A stretch of DNA of 64,000 bases from Chlorops oryzae. Its lineage: Eukaryota; Arthropoda; Insecta; Diptera; Chloropidae. This document shows positions 34,376-45,837 of this stretch, in pieces. The DNA is taken from the NCBI GenBank assembly GCA_020466095.1, contig CM035807.1, positions 53,622,878 through 53,686,877 on the forward strand, read 5' to 3'. The notes beneath the pieces are model-generated. The model made no database searches. It saw nothing but the letters and a program-made list of their open reading frames with translations, and was not told where the DNA came from. The position numbers and the translations under genes are program-made. Each line of letters starts with the position of its first letter. Within the stretch, counting starts at the first letter, position 1.

Positions 34376-34379
34376 CATA

Positions 34380-34833
34380 AATACCTCCTGTTTTTAATGC
34401 TGGTCCATTCAACCATAACCAAACAAAATCTCTGTAAGTGCTCCAATTGGTCCTTAATTTTCTGTTCCACTCTTTGTTTCCCTTGTAAAAACTTTTGAGC
34501 AATCAATTTTTGCACATCTTTTTCGGATTTAGGTAGATGAAAACCACGATAACCTATTTATTCTTTTATACAGGTACTTCTTGCTACTGTTCTTATAGAT
34601 AAGCCATCAACTGTTGCCAGCTGAGACTCTATAGCACTCAAATCTTTTTCCTTCGTTTCATATTTTTCCAGGGTTGTTTGTATTTTTCTCAATTTTTCCG
34701 GTAGCTTGTCTTCACTTTCCACATTTTCAAACTGTGTTGGATGAATATTATTTAAACGTCGCAATATCCCGCTCGTGGTTTTCCCCTTGCATGAAATTGA
34801 TTTAGTACAGAGATTGCGCGCCGTTGAATCCAT
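34380..34833 (-). pseudogene. hAT transposase, N-terminal part
   Basis: The frame from 34833 carries a worn BED-finger-like start (SISCKGKTTSGILRRLNNIHP), a Glu/Lys-rich linker, then VDGLSIRTVARS. After a stop it continues with GYRGFHLPKSEKDVQKLI and MVEWTSIKNRRYL. The last matches the hAT D-EWTS-NRRYL block, with the catalytic Asp changed to Val. At RRYL the coding text is cut by the element at 32409-34375. Confidence 0.85.
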
Positions 34834-34860
34834 TCATTGCTTTTAAAATAAGACCCAAGG

Positions 34861-35501
34861 TCTCCATTCTATAATATATATATTTATATTTTGGCATACC
34901 AATATCAAAATTATTAAGATGCAATATAGAAACTTCAATGCGCATTACAAGTGTTTCCCAAAATGCAATTATTATTTTGCAGAAGATACAAAACTTTTTA
35001 AAGGAAAACAAGTTTTTAAAACAGATAATCAAAACTGTTTTTTTAATAAATGTTGCAAGCTTATTTTGGCCAGATTGCGGAAATTTTTATTCAGCGCGTA
35101 GCCTGGGAAATCCCGGAAAGGGAATTTCCGAATCAAAATCATAAGGCCGATGGAAAAACATTAAAATTTGAACAAACGTGTTTTTTTTCTATTGTTTTTT
35201 TTAAACATTTGTTTTTTGTGAAGCTTTCTCTGCTCTCTTAAAATTTTCGAACATTTGCATTCTTAAAACTAATGACTGCTTCAATGGGGCCAAAAGCAAG
35301 ATATAATTGATTTGATAACTACGAAAATTTAAGCGAAAGTTAAGAATTTACAAACCGGCATGGTAACTACCGCCCTAAGAAAAAAGATCTAGATATTTAA
35401 GAATATTTAAGGATCTTGATTTTAAGAGTGAATACTTGATTCTAGAACAAAAGTCTAGAAAATCATTGTCGCAATTTTATAATTAAGAAAAAACTCTATT
35501 A
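34861..35501. other. No gene recognised
   Basis: A CTGGGAAATCCCGGAAAGGG stretch at 35103 resembles 21875-21910. AACTCTAGA/GTCTAGAA words near 35450 recur at 40280 and 40360. Confidence 0.3.
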
Positions 35502-35870
35502 CTACGTTTAAGCGTCAGTTATACGCAAAAAACAATAATTCGCAAATAGTTAACTCACTTTTTATACGGCAGTCTAAATACGCACAAAGCGCAACTTTTT
35601 TAGTGCTGCCTGACTAAAAAATACAATTGCGTGGCAACATATGCATTTGTCGGAAGCCTATGTTTTGCATGGGCTAGTTCTACCCATGAATCGTCAATCG
35701 TCAAAAATAAGTGGCAGCACCGTGAGCTTTATTTGCAAATAGTTTCGTTATTAACGACTTATTTTCGCAACTAACTTATACAAAAATAAGAATTCAACTC
35801 TGCGTTTATGTGGGGAAATTTGCTATTTGTAATATTTTTATTTGCAAATAAGGCATATGCATTAACGTAG
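35502..35870. mobile_element. MITE candidate, TA-flanked
   Basis: Ends CTACGTTTAAGC and GCATTAACGTAG are imperfectly inverted with TA on both sides (35500-35501 and 35871-35872). TTTGCAAATA recurs inside. The evidence is thin. Confidence 0.35.
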
Positions 35871-36899
35871 TATATGGGTCATTCCATTATCTCGGGTGCA
35901 ACATTTATGTTACACGTATGTTTTAGTTTCATGTAATTAAAAAAAAAAACATTTTTAATGAAATTAGTGTTCAAAAGACTACATCTTAATATTTTCGTTG
36001 TATATTAGTTCACATGTATTTTAAAATAATACTATTAAAGCCTTGACAATGATTTAAACTGCCATCGCGGGTGCAACAAATTTGGCCGTATGTTTCTATA
36101 TCAGAGGCAAAAAACGCATAAATCTGATAATTGTGACACATTTAATGTGTTATGGCTTAATATTTTGTTAGATGTATATTTAACAAACTACAGGAAATGA
36201 AAAATGTTAACAAGAGAAAAACAAAGAAAGAGTTATTCAAATTTATATTAATCGAGGGTGCAACATCAAATTATCGCGGGTGCAACCAGTCTTTTTTTTG
36301 CTGGTTTTGCAGAGCAATTGTACAAGGACGTACAAACCTTCGCAAAAATATCTTTTTAAAACAGCAATTTTGACAGTAGGAGTTTCAGGACATGCTCGTC
36401 GTCATTATTTTGAAGCTTGAAAAGACGTTGATGGAGTTTCGTCATTTATAAATTCAGTATCTGAATTACTGTTAAGATCGAAAACACTCCATCACTTTTT
36501 AAGGGGTAATAAAGATTTTCTCTGATCCGAAACTGAAGGCACAGATATATCAGAATGCGGAGTTTCTTTTCGCATTTTGAGATTTTATAGAGGTTCCAAG
36601 TCGGCATCACTCCAACCACTTTCTGTATTAGTGGTGCTTTTTCGCGACTTCAAAACCAATTTGCATTTAAAAGGAGACCGTGAGGTGCGCACCACGGAAA
36701 TTCTATGAGCCTGTTCAAATTGGAAGAAATGTTTTGATTGAATGCTTGGTATATGTTTCAGCCCTTTCATTGTTCATCCAACATGGCTATCTTTCGATTA
36801 ATTTCTATTTTTGCCACACACCGAATAATATGACCTCATAAAATCCAAAAGATTTCTTCTTGAGTCATTTTTAGAGCAAGGGGTAAGAAAGGGAATGAA

Positions 36900-37210
36900 A
36901 ACGAAGTAATTTTTAAAAAGAAATATATTTAAATTTTATATGAAAATCTTATTAAAAATATTTAAATAGGTTTCTTCTTAATGTAAATGTATGAGATTTT
37001 CATATAAAATACATATAATTCTCGAGCCTACATAATAATTTAAGAGGAAAACTTCTTAATTTCATTAGGTCTCTTGTATCATATCTTTTTAAAAATATTT
37101 AAAAAGATTTCTTCTTAATTTTAGTAGTTGTCCTCTTAAAAATATTTAAAAAGGTTTCATCTTATTTTCTCATACACTTCATATAAAATACATATAGTTC
37201 TAATATAATA
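36900..37210. repeat. AAATATTTAA-rich repeat, left block
   Basis: Repeats of TTAAAAATATTTAAAWAGG and TTTCTTCTTAA. A matching block in the opposite sense lies at 38210-38400, so the two may be arms of one element around 36790-38440. Confidence 0.45.
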
Positions 37211-37261
37211 CTAAATAATACTAAAATTAATAAAATTTCTTGTCTAAAAACAAAAAAAAAT

Positions 37262-37340
37262 ATTTCGATTCGGCAGGATTCAAACCCGGGCCATTCAGAT
37301 TTCTATCCGAGCTCGCTAACCAATATGCCATGTCGAGTTA
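37262..37340 (-). repeat. tRNA-like module
   Basis: Minus strand shows an A-box-like TGGCATATTGGTTAGCGAGC and a B-box GGTTTGAATCC, about 30 bp apart, as in tRNA-derived SINE heads. The acceptor ends do not pair, so it is not a working tRNA. Confidence 0.6.
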
Positions 37341-37436
37341 AACCAGAACTGAAGGAAATATCTCATTTAAGTTCAAACGAAAATATGCAAAACAATTCTC
37401 ATTCCTAAAAAACAAAATTTTGTTTGACTTTAATAT

Positions 37437-37954
37437 TAGTGAGACTCATGCAGGGTCGCAAATTTTGCGAAATGGGAAACTTTGCGAAATGGGAAATGAA
37501 CTGTCAAAATTTGTATGGAAGAAATTTTACGAAGCGTGACAAACTTTCCCATTGGTTTTCGCTTCGCAAAACGTCGTAAGTTATTTCGCATAATAATCTG
37601 GGCGGGCATACACGGCCCATCGCGTTTGACAAGCCTAGGACGTAATGTAAAAATAGGTTTAAGCCTTCATTTGTCGAAGAAAAAAACAGTTTGAACATAA
37701 ATAAACTTTAATTTATCGAAAAAAAATCAAATTTATCAAATTAAGAATAGTTTTTCATTATATCATAATTCAATTGCCAATAATTCAACCTTGCCGTCAG
37801 GCATGTTTTACGATGTGAGAGAGCCTTATCGTGAAGCAGCTGATTGATTTTTGGCAAACATGTCGAACATTCGAAGGGTCGCTCATGAAGCTTCGGAAAA
37901 TTTGCGATCGCAAAATTTACGAAGGCTATTTGCGACCCTGCATGAGTCCCACTA
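37437..37954. mobile_element. MITE with 27-bp inverted ends
   Basis: Left TAGTGAGACTCATGCAGGG and right CCCTGCATGAGTCCCACTA, extended by TCGCAAAT / ATTTGCGA, differ at one position. Words such as TTTGCGAAATGGGAA repeat inside. The flanks show no clear duplication beyond TA. Confidence 0.75.
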
Positions 37955-37989
37955 TTATAAATGAATAAAAGCCCTGGCTTTCGATTCGG

Positions 37990-38056
37990 CGAACATGGTG
38001 TCACGAGTGAGCACATGACTAGAAATCGAGAATTCCCAGGTTCAAATCCCATACAG
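37990..38056 (+). repeat. tRNA-like module
   Basis: TGGTGTCACGAGTGAGC (A-box-like) and AGGTTCAAATCCC (B-box) at tRNA-like spacing; no proper acceptor stem. Confidence 0.5.
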
Positions 38057-38209
38057 AACAATTCAAAATAGAATAAATATGATATCATATTAAATGAAAA
38101 TAAATATATAAACAAGAAATATATAATATACCCATAAAAACAAGCAAAAGTAAGAGAAGGGGAACGAAGGAGGGAGGGACCCCCAATAAATGTAAAAGAT
38201 TTTTTTAAT

Positions 38210-38400
38210 TAAATAAAAATATTTAAGAAGAAATCTTTGTAAATTTATAGGGTCATCTACTTACAAATATTTAAGAAGAAATCCTTTTAAAACTATTGGG
38301 AAATCTTATTAAATATATTTAAAAAGAAAATCTTCTTATTTTTAAGAAGATATCTCCTTGGCTAAAAACCATAGAGAAATCTTTTTAACTTTGTTATAGT
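38210..38400. repeat. AAATATTTAA-rich repeat, right block
   Basis: AATATTTAAGAAGAAATC-type words mirror the block at 36900-37210. Confidence 0.45.
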
Positions 38401-38790
38401 TTAGTCGGATTTTATGTGCCTTTTTGGCTGTGTGCACATATTTACAGAAGATGTTCTTAGAGTGACTGCGACCTAAATCATAAATTTCTAGGACACTGTT
38501 GACGATGGCTTTCAGCTTATATTATTAGTAGACAGCGGATTTTATGCACTTTTTTGTTTTAAGTCAGAATGAAATAAAATTTTGAATTTGGACTTCTTCA
38601 AAGACCTATTTTTGATTTAAGACTGCATATCCAAAATATGCAAAAACATATGCAAGAATATGCAAAAACATATGCAAGAATATGCAGGAATATGCAGGAA
38701 TATGCAGAATAAAAACAGTATATTTTGTATATAAATTGAGATATTTTATTTTCGTTGACATTTGGAAAATAAAAAATTTAATAACATAGG

Positions 38791-38864
38791 CTTCGTGGCG
38801 TAGTTGTCTGAGATGCCAACTTACGATTTGGAAGTATGTGGGTTCGATTCCCACCCTGGTCGCG
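38791..38864 (+). repeat. tRNA-like module inside the hAT element
   Basis: TGGCGTAGTTGTCTGAGA (A box) and GGGTTCGATTCC (B box); the T-arm GTGGG-TTCGATT-CCCAC pairs perfectly. It is followed by a T-rich run that would end pol III transcription. The acceptor strands do not pair, so it is a SINE head or tRNA pseudogene. Confidence 0.65.
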
Positions 38865-38948
38865 TTTTTTTTCTTTTTTTTTTATTAATTCAAAACTTCG
38901 CCTAAGCGTCCAACCTTGGGAGCTTAAGTTTAACTTAAGCGGTACTTT

Positions 38949-39191
38949 TTAAAGCACTCTGAAATTGATTCTGTCGCTTAAGCAACGTTGAATCATTAAA
39001 GGAGGGTTAAGTGTGCACTGTGAAACTGGGCATGAGAAAACTTTATGCTTTGGTTCAATATGAAAACTCACATATTTTTTGCACCTGACGCATATTAATT
39101 GATTGCCATCAAACTCAAAACATGCCGATTGAGTTTCATTGAGCCAATTATTTATTTGTGCTCTTTTGGAAGCAAACTTCGTTTTCGGCAT
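38949..39191 (-). pseudogene. hAT N-terminal zinc-finger fragment
   Basis: 80-residue frame starting MPKTKFASKRAQINNWL. C34, C37, H44 and H49 form a CxxC...H...H finger with the spacing of BED-type fingers found at the start of many hAT transposases. After about residue 55 the frame drifts and ends. It lies within the 8-bp-flanked hAT element and points the same way as expected for its transposase. The catalytic domain is absent. It could still make a DNA-binding peptide, but that is speculation. Confidence 0.65.
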
Positions 39192-40142
39192 CTTATACGT
39201 TCATTTAAAAATCGAAGTAAAATTATAACTTTTGATTCAAATGACAAATATTAGCAACGGTTTTGCATTTGCCTACTAGATCAGCAGTTGTATTTCGCGT
39301 AAGACAAGTCGAAAACAATTATTTCATAAGGTTTTTTTCGTGCATATTAGTGCATATTCCTGCATATTTTTGCATATTGGAAATATGCAAGAATATGCAA
39401 GAATATGCATTTATGCAAAATATGCAAAATGAAATAGGGCTCATTTGCAATATTTTCTTATGAAACGAATTTGTGTGCAAACAAAATTTAAATCCGATCA
39501 TCTATTAAAGATATGCATTTGCATATTATCCGCTGTCTAATTATTAGTCAAGGCATATCAATATAACAAAATATCTAGTAAATCGCACAAGAAGGTTAAA
39601 TGACAAACAATTGCACCCGCGATCTGACATCAAAATCGCGGGTGCAACCAATTTAAATGATTTAATTTATGTTACGTTTTGGTTTCTTCTTACTTTCACA
39701 AAGTTTCAGAAGGTAAACTCTTTATTTCTGTGAAAAAAGTAAACTTTTACACTTTTTGTATCGCGGGTGCAACAAGTCAACAGTGTATTTTAGGAATCAA
39801 TAATGCTTAATAAATACGAACATATACTATTTTTTTTTTTGCAACGTGAGGATAAATTAATATTTCTATTTCAATTTAGTCGGCAAAAGGAAACCTCAAA
39901 CTGTCGGCAACGGCTGTTTTGTGACAGCTTAAAAAGGTATGACTTTAAAGTTTTGCAAGGATTTTTTAAAAGTAAGTAAGATTTTCAAACGCGCCAATTA
40001 ATGAAATATGGAGTTAAATCAAAATTAAATAAATTTAATATTAAATAAAGACTTTCTTCTTTGCCCTACTGAAAAAAAAAACAACTAATATCGTTCTTAA
40101 AATATTAATATCGGAAATCGTGCATAGCGGAGTCGCCCATAT

Positions 40143-40640
40143 GTTTTTATAATAAAAAACTTTAATTAAGAATATAATCTCAATTTCCCGGAATTAAATC
40201 TGAATTTAAGAACAAAACTATACAAACAAGAATCGCAATGTTTAATTTGAGAGCAAATTCTGAAGTTTCGGAACAAAAGTCTAGCAATGAAAAATTTAAT
40301 CTTGAATTATTATTAAAATCTTAATTTTCCACAATTAAATTTCGATTTTAGAAAAAAACTCTAGAAACAAGAGCCTCAAGCTTGGATTTTGGTATCCAGT
40401 GTGGCCATTTAAGCCTTTTTAAAATTAAATTTAGTCCTTTTTTTTTTGGTTTTCCCCTGTAGTCAGTAGGACACCCCCGATATTTGTGACATTCCAAAGT
40501 GCCAGTCCTTGATGACTAGCCATTTTACCAACCACATGAACCTGGAAGAGTAGACAGGCTTCAATTCGCAATTCCCTTTTCGCTATGAGTGATTGTTTTT
40601 GCTGTTGTTTAATTTAAGCTCGCAATTTGGTCAAACGACC
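40143..40640. other. No gene recognised
   Basis: AT-rich; AACAAAAGTCTAG and AAAAAACTCTAGAAACAAG words echo 35440-35510, which suggests the composite element inserted into an older repeat. Confidence 0.35.
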
Positions 40641-40647
40641 GACAAGA

Positions 40648-40718
40648 TTCAATAGCTCAGTGGCTTAAACTGTGGATTGACAGTCGTGAGGTCCAGGGTT
40701 CTATCACTGCTGGCGGCG
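40648..40718 (+). repeat. tRNA-like module
   Basis: TAGCTCAGTGGC (good A box) and AGGGTTCTATCAC (weakened B box) at tRNA spacing. Confidence 0.55.
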
Positions 40719-40785
40719 CAAATGTTCCATAATCTTTTAATTTTTTTAAAAGTACATTCTATTTGGTCTTACTTTAGTTGTTTAT

Positions 40786-40862
40786 GGTGGCTCTGGGAAA
40801 GCGTAGGAGACGCGTGCTATGCTCTTCATCCCAGATTCCGAGATCCGATTCCCAGCACAGGC
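40786..40862 (+). repeat. tRNA-derived SINE head, family shared with 49008
   Basis: GTGGCTCTGGGAAAGCGTAG and GAGATCCGATTCCCAGC. The copy at 49008-49082 is clearly the same family (GTGGCTCTGGGATAGCGTAG; GAGGTTCGATTACCGGC, with the better B box). Confidence 0.65.
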
Positions 40863-40968
40863 AAAAAGGATTGTAATATTCTAAGCCTAGCACAGTTTTT
40901 TCAAAAAATCGCATATTAGGGGAACATTATGAAGAAAAAAATATCCCCCTAAATTTTTAAGGTTTCAT

Positions 40969-41729
40969 TTTTATACCCGACACACTCTAGGTCGAGGGTA
41001 TTTTGCGTTTGAGTGGTTGTGTGTAACACCCATAACTAGTCGAGATAGACCATACAAATTGTATATAGATATGATCAGCGTCACCAGGAGATTCGATTTA
41101 AACATCTCCGGTCGTCTGTCTGTCCGTCTGTCTGTCTGTCTGCATTCAGTTTTCTTATCGAAAGAGTTAAGTTATCTTGACGAAAATGGGATGCGTGCTC
41201 ACGGGGACATAAATAAGAACAAGTTCGAGAATGGACTCGATCGGACCATTTTTAGGGGTACCTCCAGTACTAGGGTCTGATACGAAAATCACAAAAACTG
41301 ATCTAAAATCGAAGTTTTTCATTATATTTTAATGAAATTTGATACTTGAACATGTTAAGAGGCAAGTAATACGATTTCTAAAAATTTAAACAGTGGGCGT
41401 GGCGAAAGGGCGTTTTCCGAAAATTGTCCCCTACACCTGAAATTCAAATGGGACTTGAACGAGATTTGGCACTTATGCTTCATTTCTAGCCATAAACAAC
41501 CTCCCAAAAAATTTCCTTGATCGATTCATTATTAAGGGTACCTCCAGTACTAGGGTCTGTTACAAAAATTCCAAAACTGCTTATAAATCGGACTTTTAAG
41601 AAATATTTCAATGAAACTTGGCCTTTATGGCCTTAACCAGCGCTTGACATTTAAAATTATTGGAATATGTGTATCTGTGTCTGGTATTCTGTTGTCAGGC
41701 TCGCCTGACTATAACACCCTTACTTGTTT
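40969..41729 (+). mobile_element. DINE-1/INE-1-like element, family C, copy 1
   Basis: Starts TATACCCGACACACTCTAGG, has a GTCTGTCTGTCCGTCTGTC microsatellite near 41113, one GTGGGCGTGGCG word near 41395 and a 3' hairpin GTCAGGCTCGCCTGAC followed by TATAACACCCTTACTTGTTT. The tail recalls the D. melanogaster INE-1 end as I remember it. It contains GGTACCTCCAGTACTAGGGT twice (41258, 41538). Non-coding. Confidence 0.8.
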
Positions 41730-41951
41730 TTATTTTAAATGGTTAATTTTCAAGTTAAAAAATTTTGGAGTGCTAAATTCGGTAAGCTCGTTCCCCAAAA
41801 CCTTAGCGAACTTAAACTCAAGTCAGTTTTTTGGCCAACAAACAAAATTCATTCGTTAAGCGTACACAAAGAAAACGATACCACATAAAATGGAACAAAA
41901 CATTAAAATTTCTCTATATTTTATCTGATTGAACCCATAGAGAAAAACTTA

Positions 41952-42066
41952 TTGTTTATATTAACGAAAAGTTGAACGAAAAGTTAGGAAGACAGATAAC
42001 TTTTTAATTTTGCTATGAATTCTTGTAGAAAAACCTCGTCGGCGGGTTCAATCCCTACTCCAGCGA
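41952..42066 (+). repeat. tRNA-like repeat, shared with 60190-60316
   Basis: Both copies run GAACGAAAAGTTAGGAAG (or near), GAATTCTTGTA, then GGCGGGTTCAATCCCTACTC / GGTGGGTCGATCCCTGCTC, a B-box-like end. A T-run follows in this copy. Confidence 0.6.
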
Positions 42067-42250
42067 AGGTTTTTTTTTTTTTGATAAATAGATCATTTAA
42101 CATATGGGCATTTCCAAGTAGCAAAATAGGTCGAAAATTGGTAAATTCTTGCCTCTTTTAGGTCCCAATATTTTCTAGACCTAACCTAAATAGGGCAAAA
42201 TTACGTCCGTGCGTCGTCGCTGCGACGTAAGTGGGGAACAGAATGGAATT

Positions 42251-43586
42251 CAGGCACGGCAGAACAGATTTTTCCCGAGTGGGTAGTAGAGGTGGGAAAA
42301 AATCGATGTTAACATCGATACATCGATAGTATCGATGTTTTTAAGTTAAAATAAATAATAATGAAAAGAACTAGTAAAATTAAAAATCTTATTTTTGAAA
42401 AAACAAATGATACGCCCTTTCTATCCGAAGCTAACGATATGTACATATGTACCTACATCTATATGTACACACATACAACATTCCAAGTCCGAAGTTTTGT
42501 GGTTCAGAAGTTATAAGTATTTTTCCATTTGTGGAGGTAGGAGTGGGCGGATCACGCCCATATTTTGCAGTAATATCCCAATGAGTGAAAGGTATGTACG
42601 TTCCAAGTCCGAAGTGAATATGTTCAGTAGTTCAGGAGTTATTAGCATATTTTATTTGTGGGGGAAGCAGTGGGCGGATCACGCCCATATTTTTCAATAA
42701 CATCCCAATGGGTCCAAGGTATATATGATCCAAGTTTGAAGTGAATGTGTTCAGTGGTTCAGAAGTTACGAGCATTTTTATATATGTATGTAAACAAATG
42801 CTACCGCAAAGCATATGCAATATTGTACATGCGTACATACATAGAATACATTCCGCATTCTTGGAAAGGCGCGCCGTCGCATATAGAAAAATGCTCATAA
42901 CTTCTGAACCACTTAACATATTCACTTCAAACTTGGAACATATATACCTTGGACTCATTGGGATGTTATTGAAAAATATGGGCGTGATCCGCCCACTGCT
43001 TCCCCCACAAATAAAATATGCTAATAACTCCTGAACTACTGAACATATTCACTTCGGACTTGGAACGTACATACCTTTCACTCATTGGGATATTACTGCA
43101 AAATATGGGCGTGATCCGCCCACTCCTACCTCCAAAAATGAAAAAAATACTTATAACTTTTGAACCGCCAAACGTATTAACTTCCGACTTGGAATGTACA
43201 ACATATCATACATGCAGTAAATGCCTCCGAAATAATAGAATAACATTTTATTTAAAAAGACAATTATTAGGGTAAAATTTTTACGTATTAAATTTTCGCG
43301 GCCAAGTATTTTCCAAATACTTCCGTTTGGTAGTTTTGGCTTATGTCGTTTAATGCTTTTCATTCTTTATTAACGCAAAGATACAGGCTCTACGGAAACA
43401 TTGCATATTAACTCAAAATGAAAAAATTGGAAAAAAAATTTTTGTCAAAACTGGCATTCCAAAAATTTCGTGAAATTTTTACTGAGTAAAATAGCCACTT
43501 GGAAAATTTCGAGTGGGTAAAATACCCACTCGGAAAATCTCGAGTGGGTACAACTACCCCATGTAAACGCCGTTCTGCCGTGCCTG
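42251..43586. mobile_element. hAT-type element enclosing a palindrome
   Basis: Ends CAGGCACGGCAGAAC and GTTCTGCCGTGCCTG, perfectly inverted, with ATGGAATT on both sides (42243-42250 and 43587-43594). The 8-bp duplication and CAGG start fit hAT. Repeats of CGAGTGGGTA lie near both ends. The centre is occupied by the palindrome at 42474-43203 and a GAGGTGGGAAAAAATCGATG fragment near 42290. Confidence 0.9.
42474..43203. repeat. Palindrome with GTGGGCGGATCACGCCC modules
   Basis: Arms 42474-42790 and about 42885-43203, each holding two tandem modules of roughly 125 bp with GTGGGCGGATCACGCCCATA. The spacer is about 95 bp of TA-rich sequence. The modules resemble DINE-like interiors but lack the family ends. 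The open frames here are the same text read twice. Confidence 0.75.
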
Positions 43587-44394
43587 ATGGAATTCGCTTA
43601 GCGGTAATAAAAGTGCACAATTGGGCATTGCGACTTCAAAGTCACGGCGAAAAGAGGTCTACCAAATGTTAGTCAAAAAGAAGTCCGTACGACGTCTAAA
43701 AGACCAATTTGCGACCTAATTGGACTTATGAGTAAAATGAAGTTGGAGAGAGAAAAAGTGAATGAAAAGTGAAAAGAGAGTGAGCGATATATGTATCGAT
43801 TGTAATCGATTTTCAATGAAATGTCGTCTATTAAATGAAATGCAAATAAATAAAAGACTTTATGCAAACACATTTCTCGATTGCAAAGAGCGAAACACAT
43901 ATGCCAGCCAAATTTTTTGGTCAAATCGTTCCTTCTACCTCTTATTTTTTCATGGGCCTTTCCAATTAAGAAAGATAAAATAAATTTTTTGAAATAAAAA
44001 TATTTTTCCATACAAAAAGCTTGCTCTTAAGCAGCTGTTATACGAAAAAAGATGGAGAAGTGTAAATTGCGACCACAAAGTCCAAATCACTTATTTTTCT
44101 GACCAAATAGGTAACATCGACTTTGATATTGCGACCTATAAGTCGAAATTCCCAAGTTAGGTATTTGCGACTTTAAAGTCAAAAAAAATTTCTGACCTAA
44201 AGTGTCCTATTAGCGCTTTTCAACTTGAAAAAGCCCTATTAGGTCATTTATTACCTATTTTAGCGCTAATAGGTAATTTCGACCTATTAGAGCATTTTGA
44301 AATCTGTTCGACCTATTATTAGGGCATTTTGACGTAAAACCGACCTGAAATTAAATATTTCGACTTGATTTTTCACACACACACTTACATGGGG

Positions 44395-45475
44395 CAGTTC
44401 ACATCATGCTGTGATAGTGCAATGTGAAACCTTTCCCAGCAGCGAATGTAATGCATGCTTCATCGATGCTTCATCGATGACAAGTAATGCCATTTGATGA
44501 CACACTCGATTCCTTTCCTGTTGAAATATGCATTACATTTAACATTGTGTGACATTGGCGGTAAGCGGTAAAGGATTCTGCTGCATTACCTTTCATCAAT
44601 GCAGTCATTGAACCAATGACGTTTTATTGTTGGATTACCCTTATCTCTTGCGCTGCATTACTTTCGTATATAAATTCATTGATTACCCAAAGATTATTTT
44701 CACCGATGCATTCCAAATAAAAACACGCATTACTAATAGGCGATTGGTATTGAAAAGCCGCTCCTATTGCATTACCTAGAATCAAATCTGAATCCGGTTT
44801 TCGCTCAAAGTAATGCAGAATTTTCTAAAATGTATTGCAGCAATTGATAAACTATCGAAAAAAGGTAATGCAGCCAATGCCATTATGATAAACTTAGAAA
44901 TTTTTAGCAAAAAACTTTAACCAAAATACAATGCAAATAAAATTGATGAAGTATTTGAAATAGTGGAGTTGATTACTTTTGAGAAGCAATTAATGCATAT
45001 TGTAATGCTATTGCATTATTTTGGAGTTGATTCTAGAGTTGATGGCATTGGCATGCAATCGCAGTTTCGCTGCTGGGTTGTTTTGCTAGATGCTGACGTC
45101 ACATATGATTTGATTCGTAAAGGGCTAGAGTGGAATTATTTTCTGCGATCTATTATTTCTATGTCGTTTTATTCGTTGTATTTTTCTAGAAACAAATTTC
45201 ATTTCAACGAAAAGTCTATCCAATCAATGTAAGTTTCTTGAGCCCACAAAGTGAAATATCCATACGAAGTTTGGACTATAGCACCAAATCCTGGCGCCAT
45301 CTAACAACTTAAGGCAAAAATAGCCAAAATTTTTTTTGTGAGCCCACCCATGAATATAATTACCCAACGGGAAACGGTAAGCAAAGTAAGTTAAACATGC
45401 AACGAAACTACCCATTACGTTAGCAATGAATTTTTGTACAGCGATGTTCTAGGAAAATCGTGCATTACGACTGTA
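44395..45475. repeat. Region dense in GTAATGCA words
   Basis: GTAATGCA, TGCATTAC and one-base variants occur about 20 times between 44450 and 45470, in both senses and without fixed period. ATCGATGCTTC is doubled at 44462-44480. No terminal repeats found. It may be the subterminal zone of a non-autonomous element. Confidence 0.5.
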
Positions 45476-45837
45476 ATTGAAACTGTAAGCACATGTCAAT
45501 TTGGTTGTTGTTGGTAGAAAATATAACAAAAACTTTCTACTCCTAAAAATTCCGATAACCTGGTACTGCATAGTTCCACTTCTTTGAACTTATAAATGAA
45601 TCATTAAATTACAAAGTTCATGATTTACGTATTTTCCCGTTGGGTATTCCGACGCAACTGAAAACAATTATTTCTAAGCTACAATTTCGTATAAGAAATC
45701 GCAGGAGTGATGTCATCCTACAATGAAAAATGATAATACACACGTGTTTGCGCAAGCTTAGATATTCTTCGATATGTACAATGACAAATTGTACGGATTT
45801 CTGACGATCAGTATTGCCAGGTTTTTTTTTAGAAAAA

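Larger units (their letters stand above)
38529..39539 (-). mobile_element. hAT element with ATATGCA-rich ends
   Basis: Ends TAGACAGCGGATTTTATGCA and the inverse of TAGACAGCGGATAATATGCA, flanked by perfect ATTATTAG duplications (38521-38528 and 39540-39547). ATATGCA recurs about 20 times in two subterminal blocks (38626-38708, 39342-39526), a likely transposase-binding array by analogy with other hATs. It encodes only an N-terminal finger fragment and carries a tRNA-like insert. At 1011 bp it is far shorter than a full hAT. Confidence 0.9.
35872..40142. mobile_element. Composite element with ATCGCGGGTGCAAC repeats
   Basis: Imperfect inverted ends ATATGGGTCATTCC (35872) and GGAGTCGCCCATAT (to 40142). 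Seven copies of ATCGCGGGTGCAAC or one-base variants lie near the two ends: 35888, 36064, 36251 and 36273 at the left, 39611 (inverted), 39635 and 39760 at the right. The centre is filled with later insertions. The outer motif ATATGGGTCATTC also ends the palindrome at 54751-55867. No transposase seen. Confidence 0.55.

Noticed and set aside
38791..38864. Functional tRNA gene
   Set aside because: The T-arm and both boxes are good, but the acceptor strands do not pair and it sits inside a hAT element.
42395..43275. Mirror-image frames of about 100 residues
   Set aside because: They come from the two arms of the palindrome at 42474-43203.
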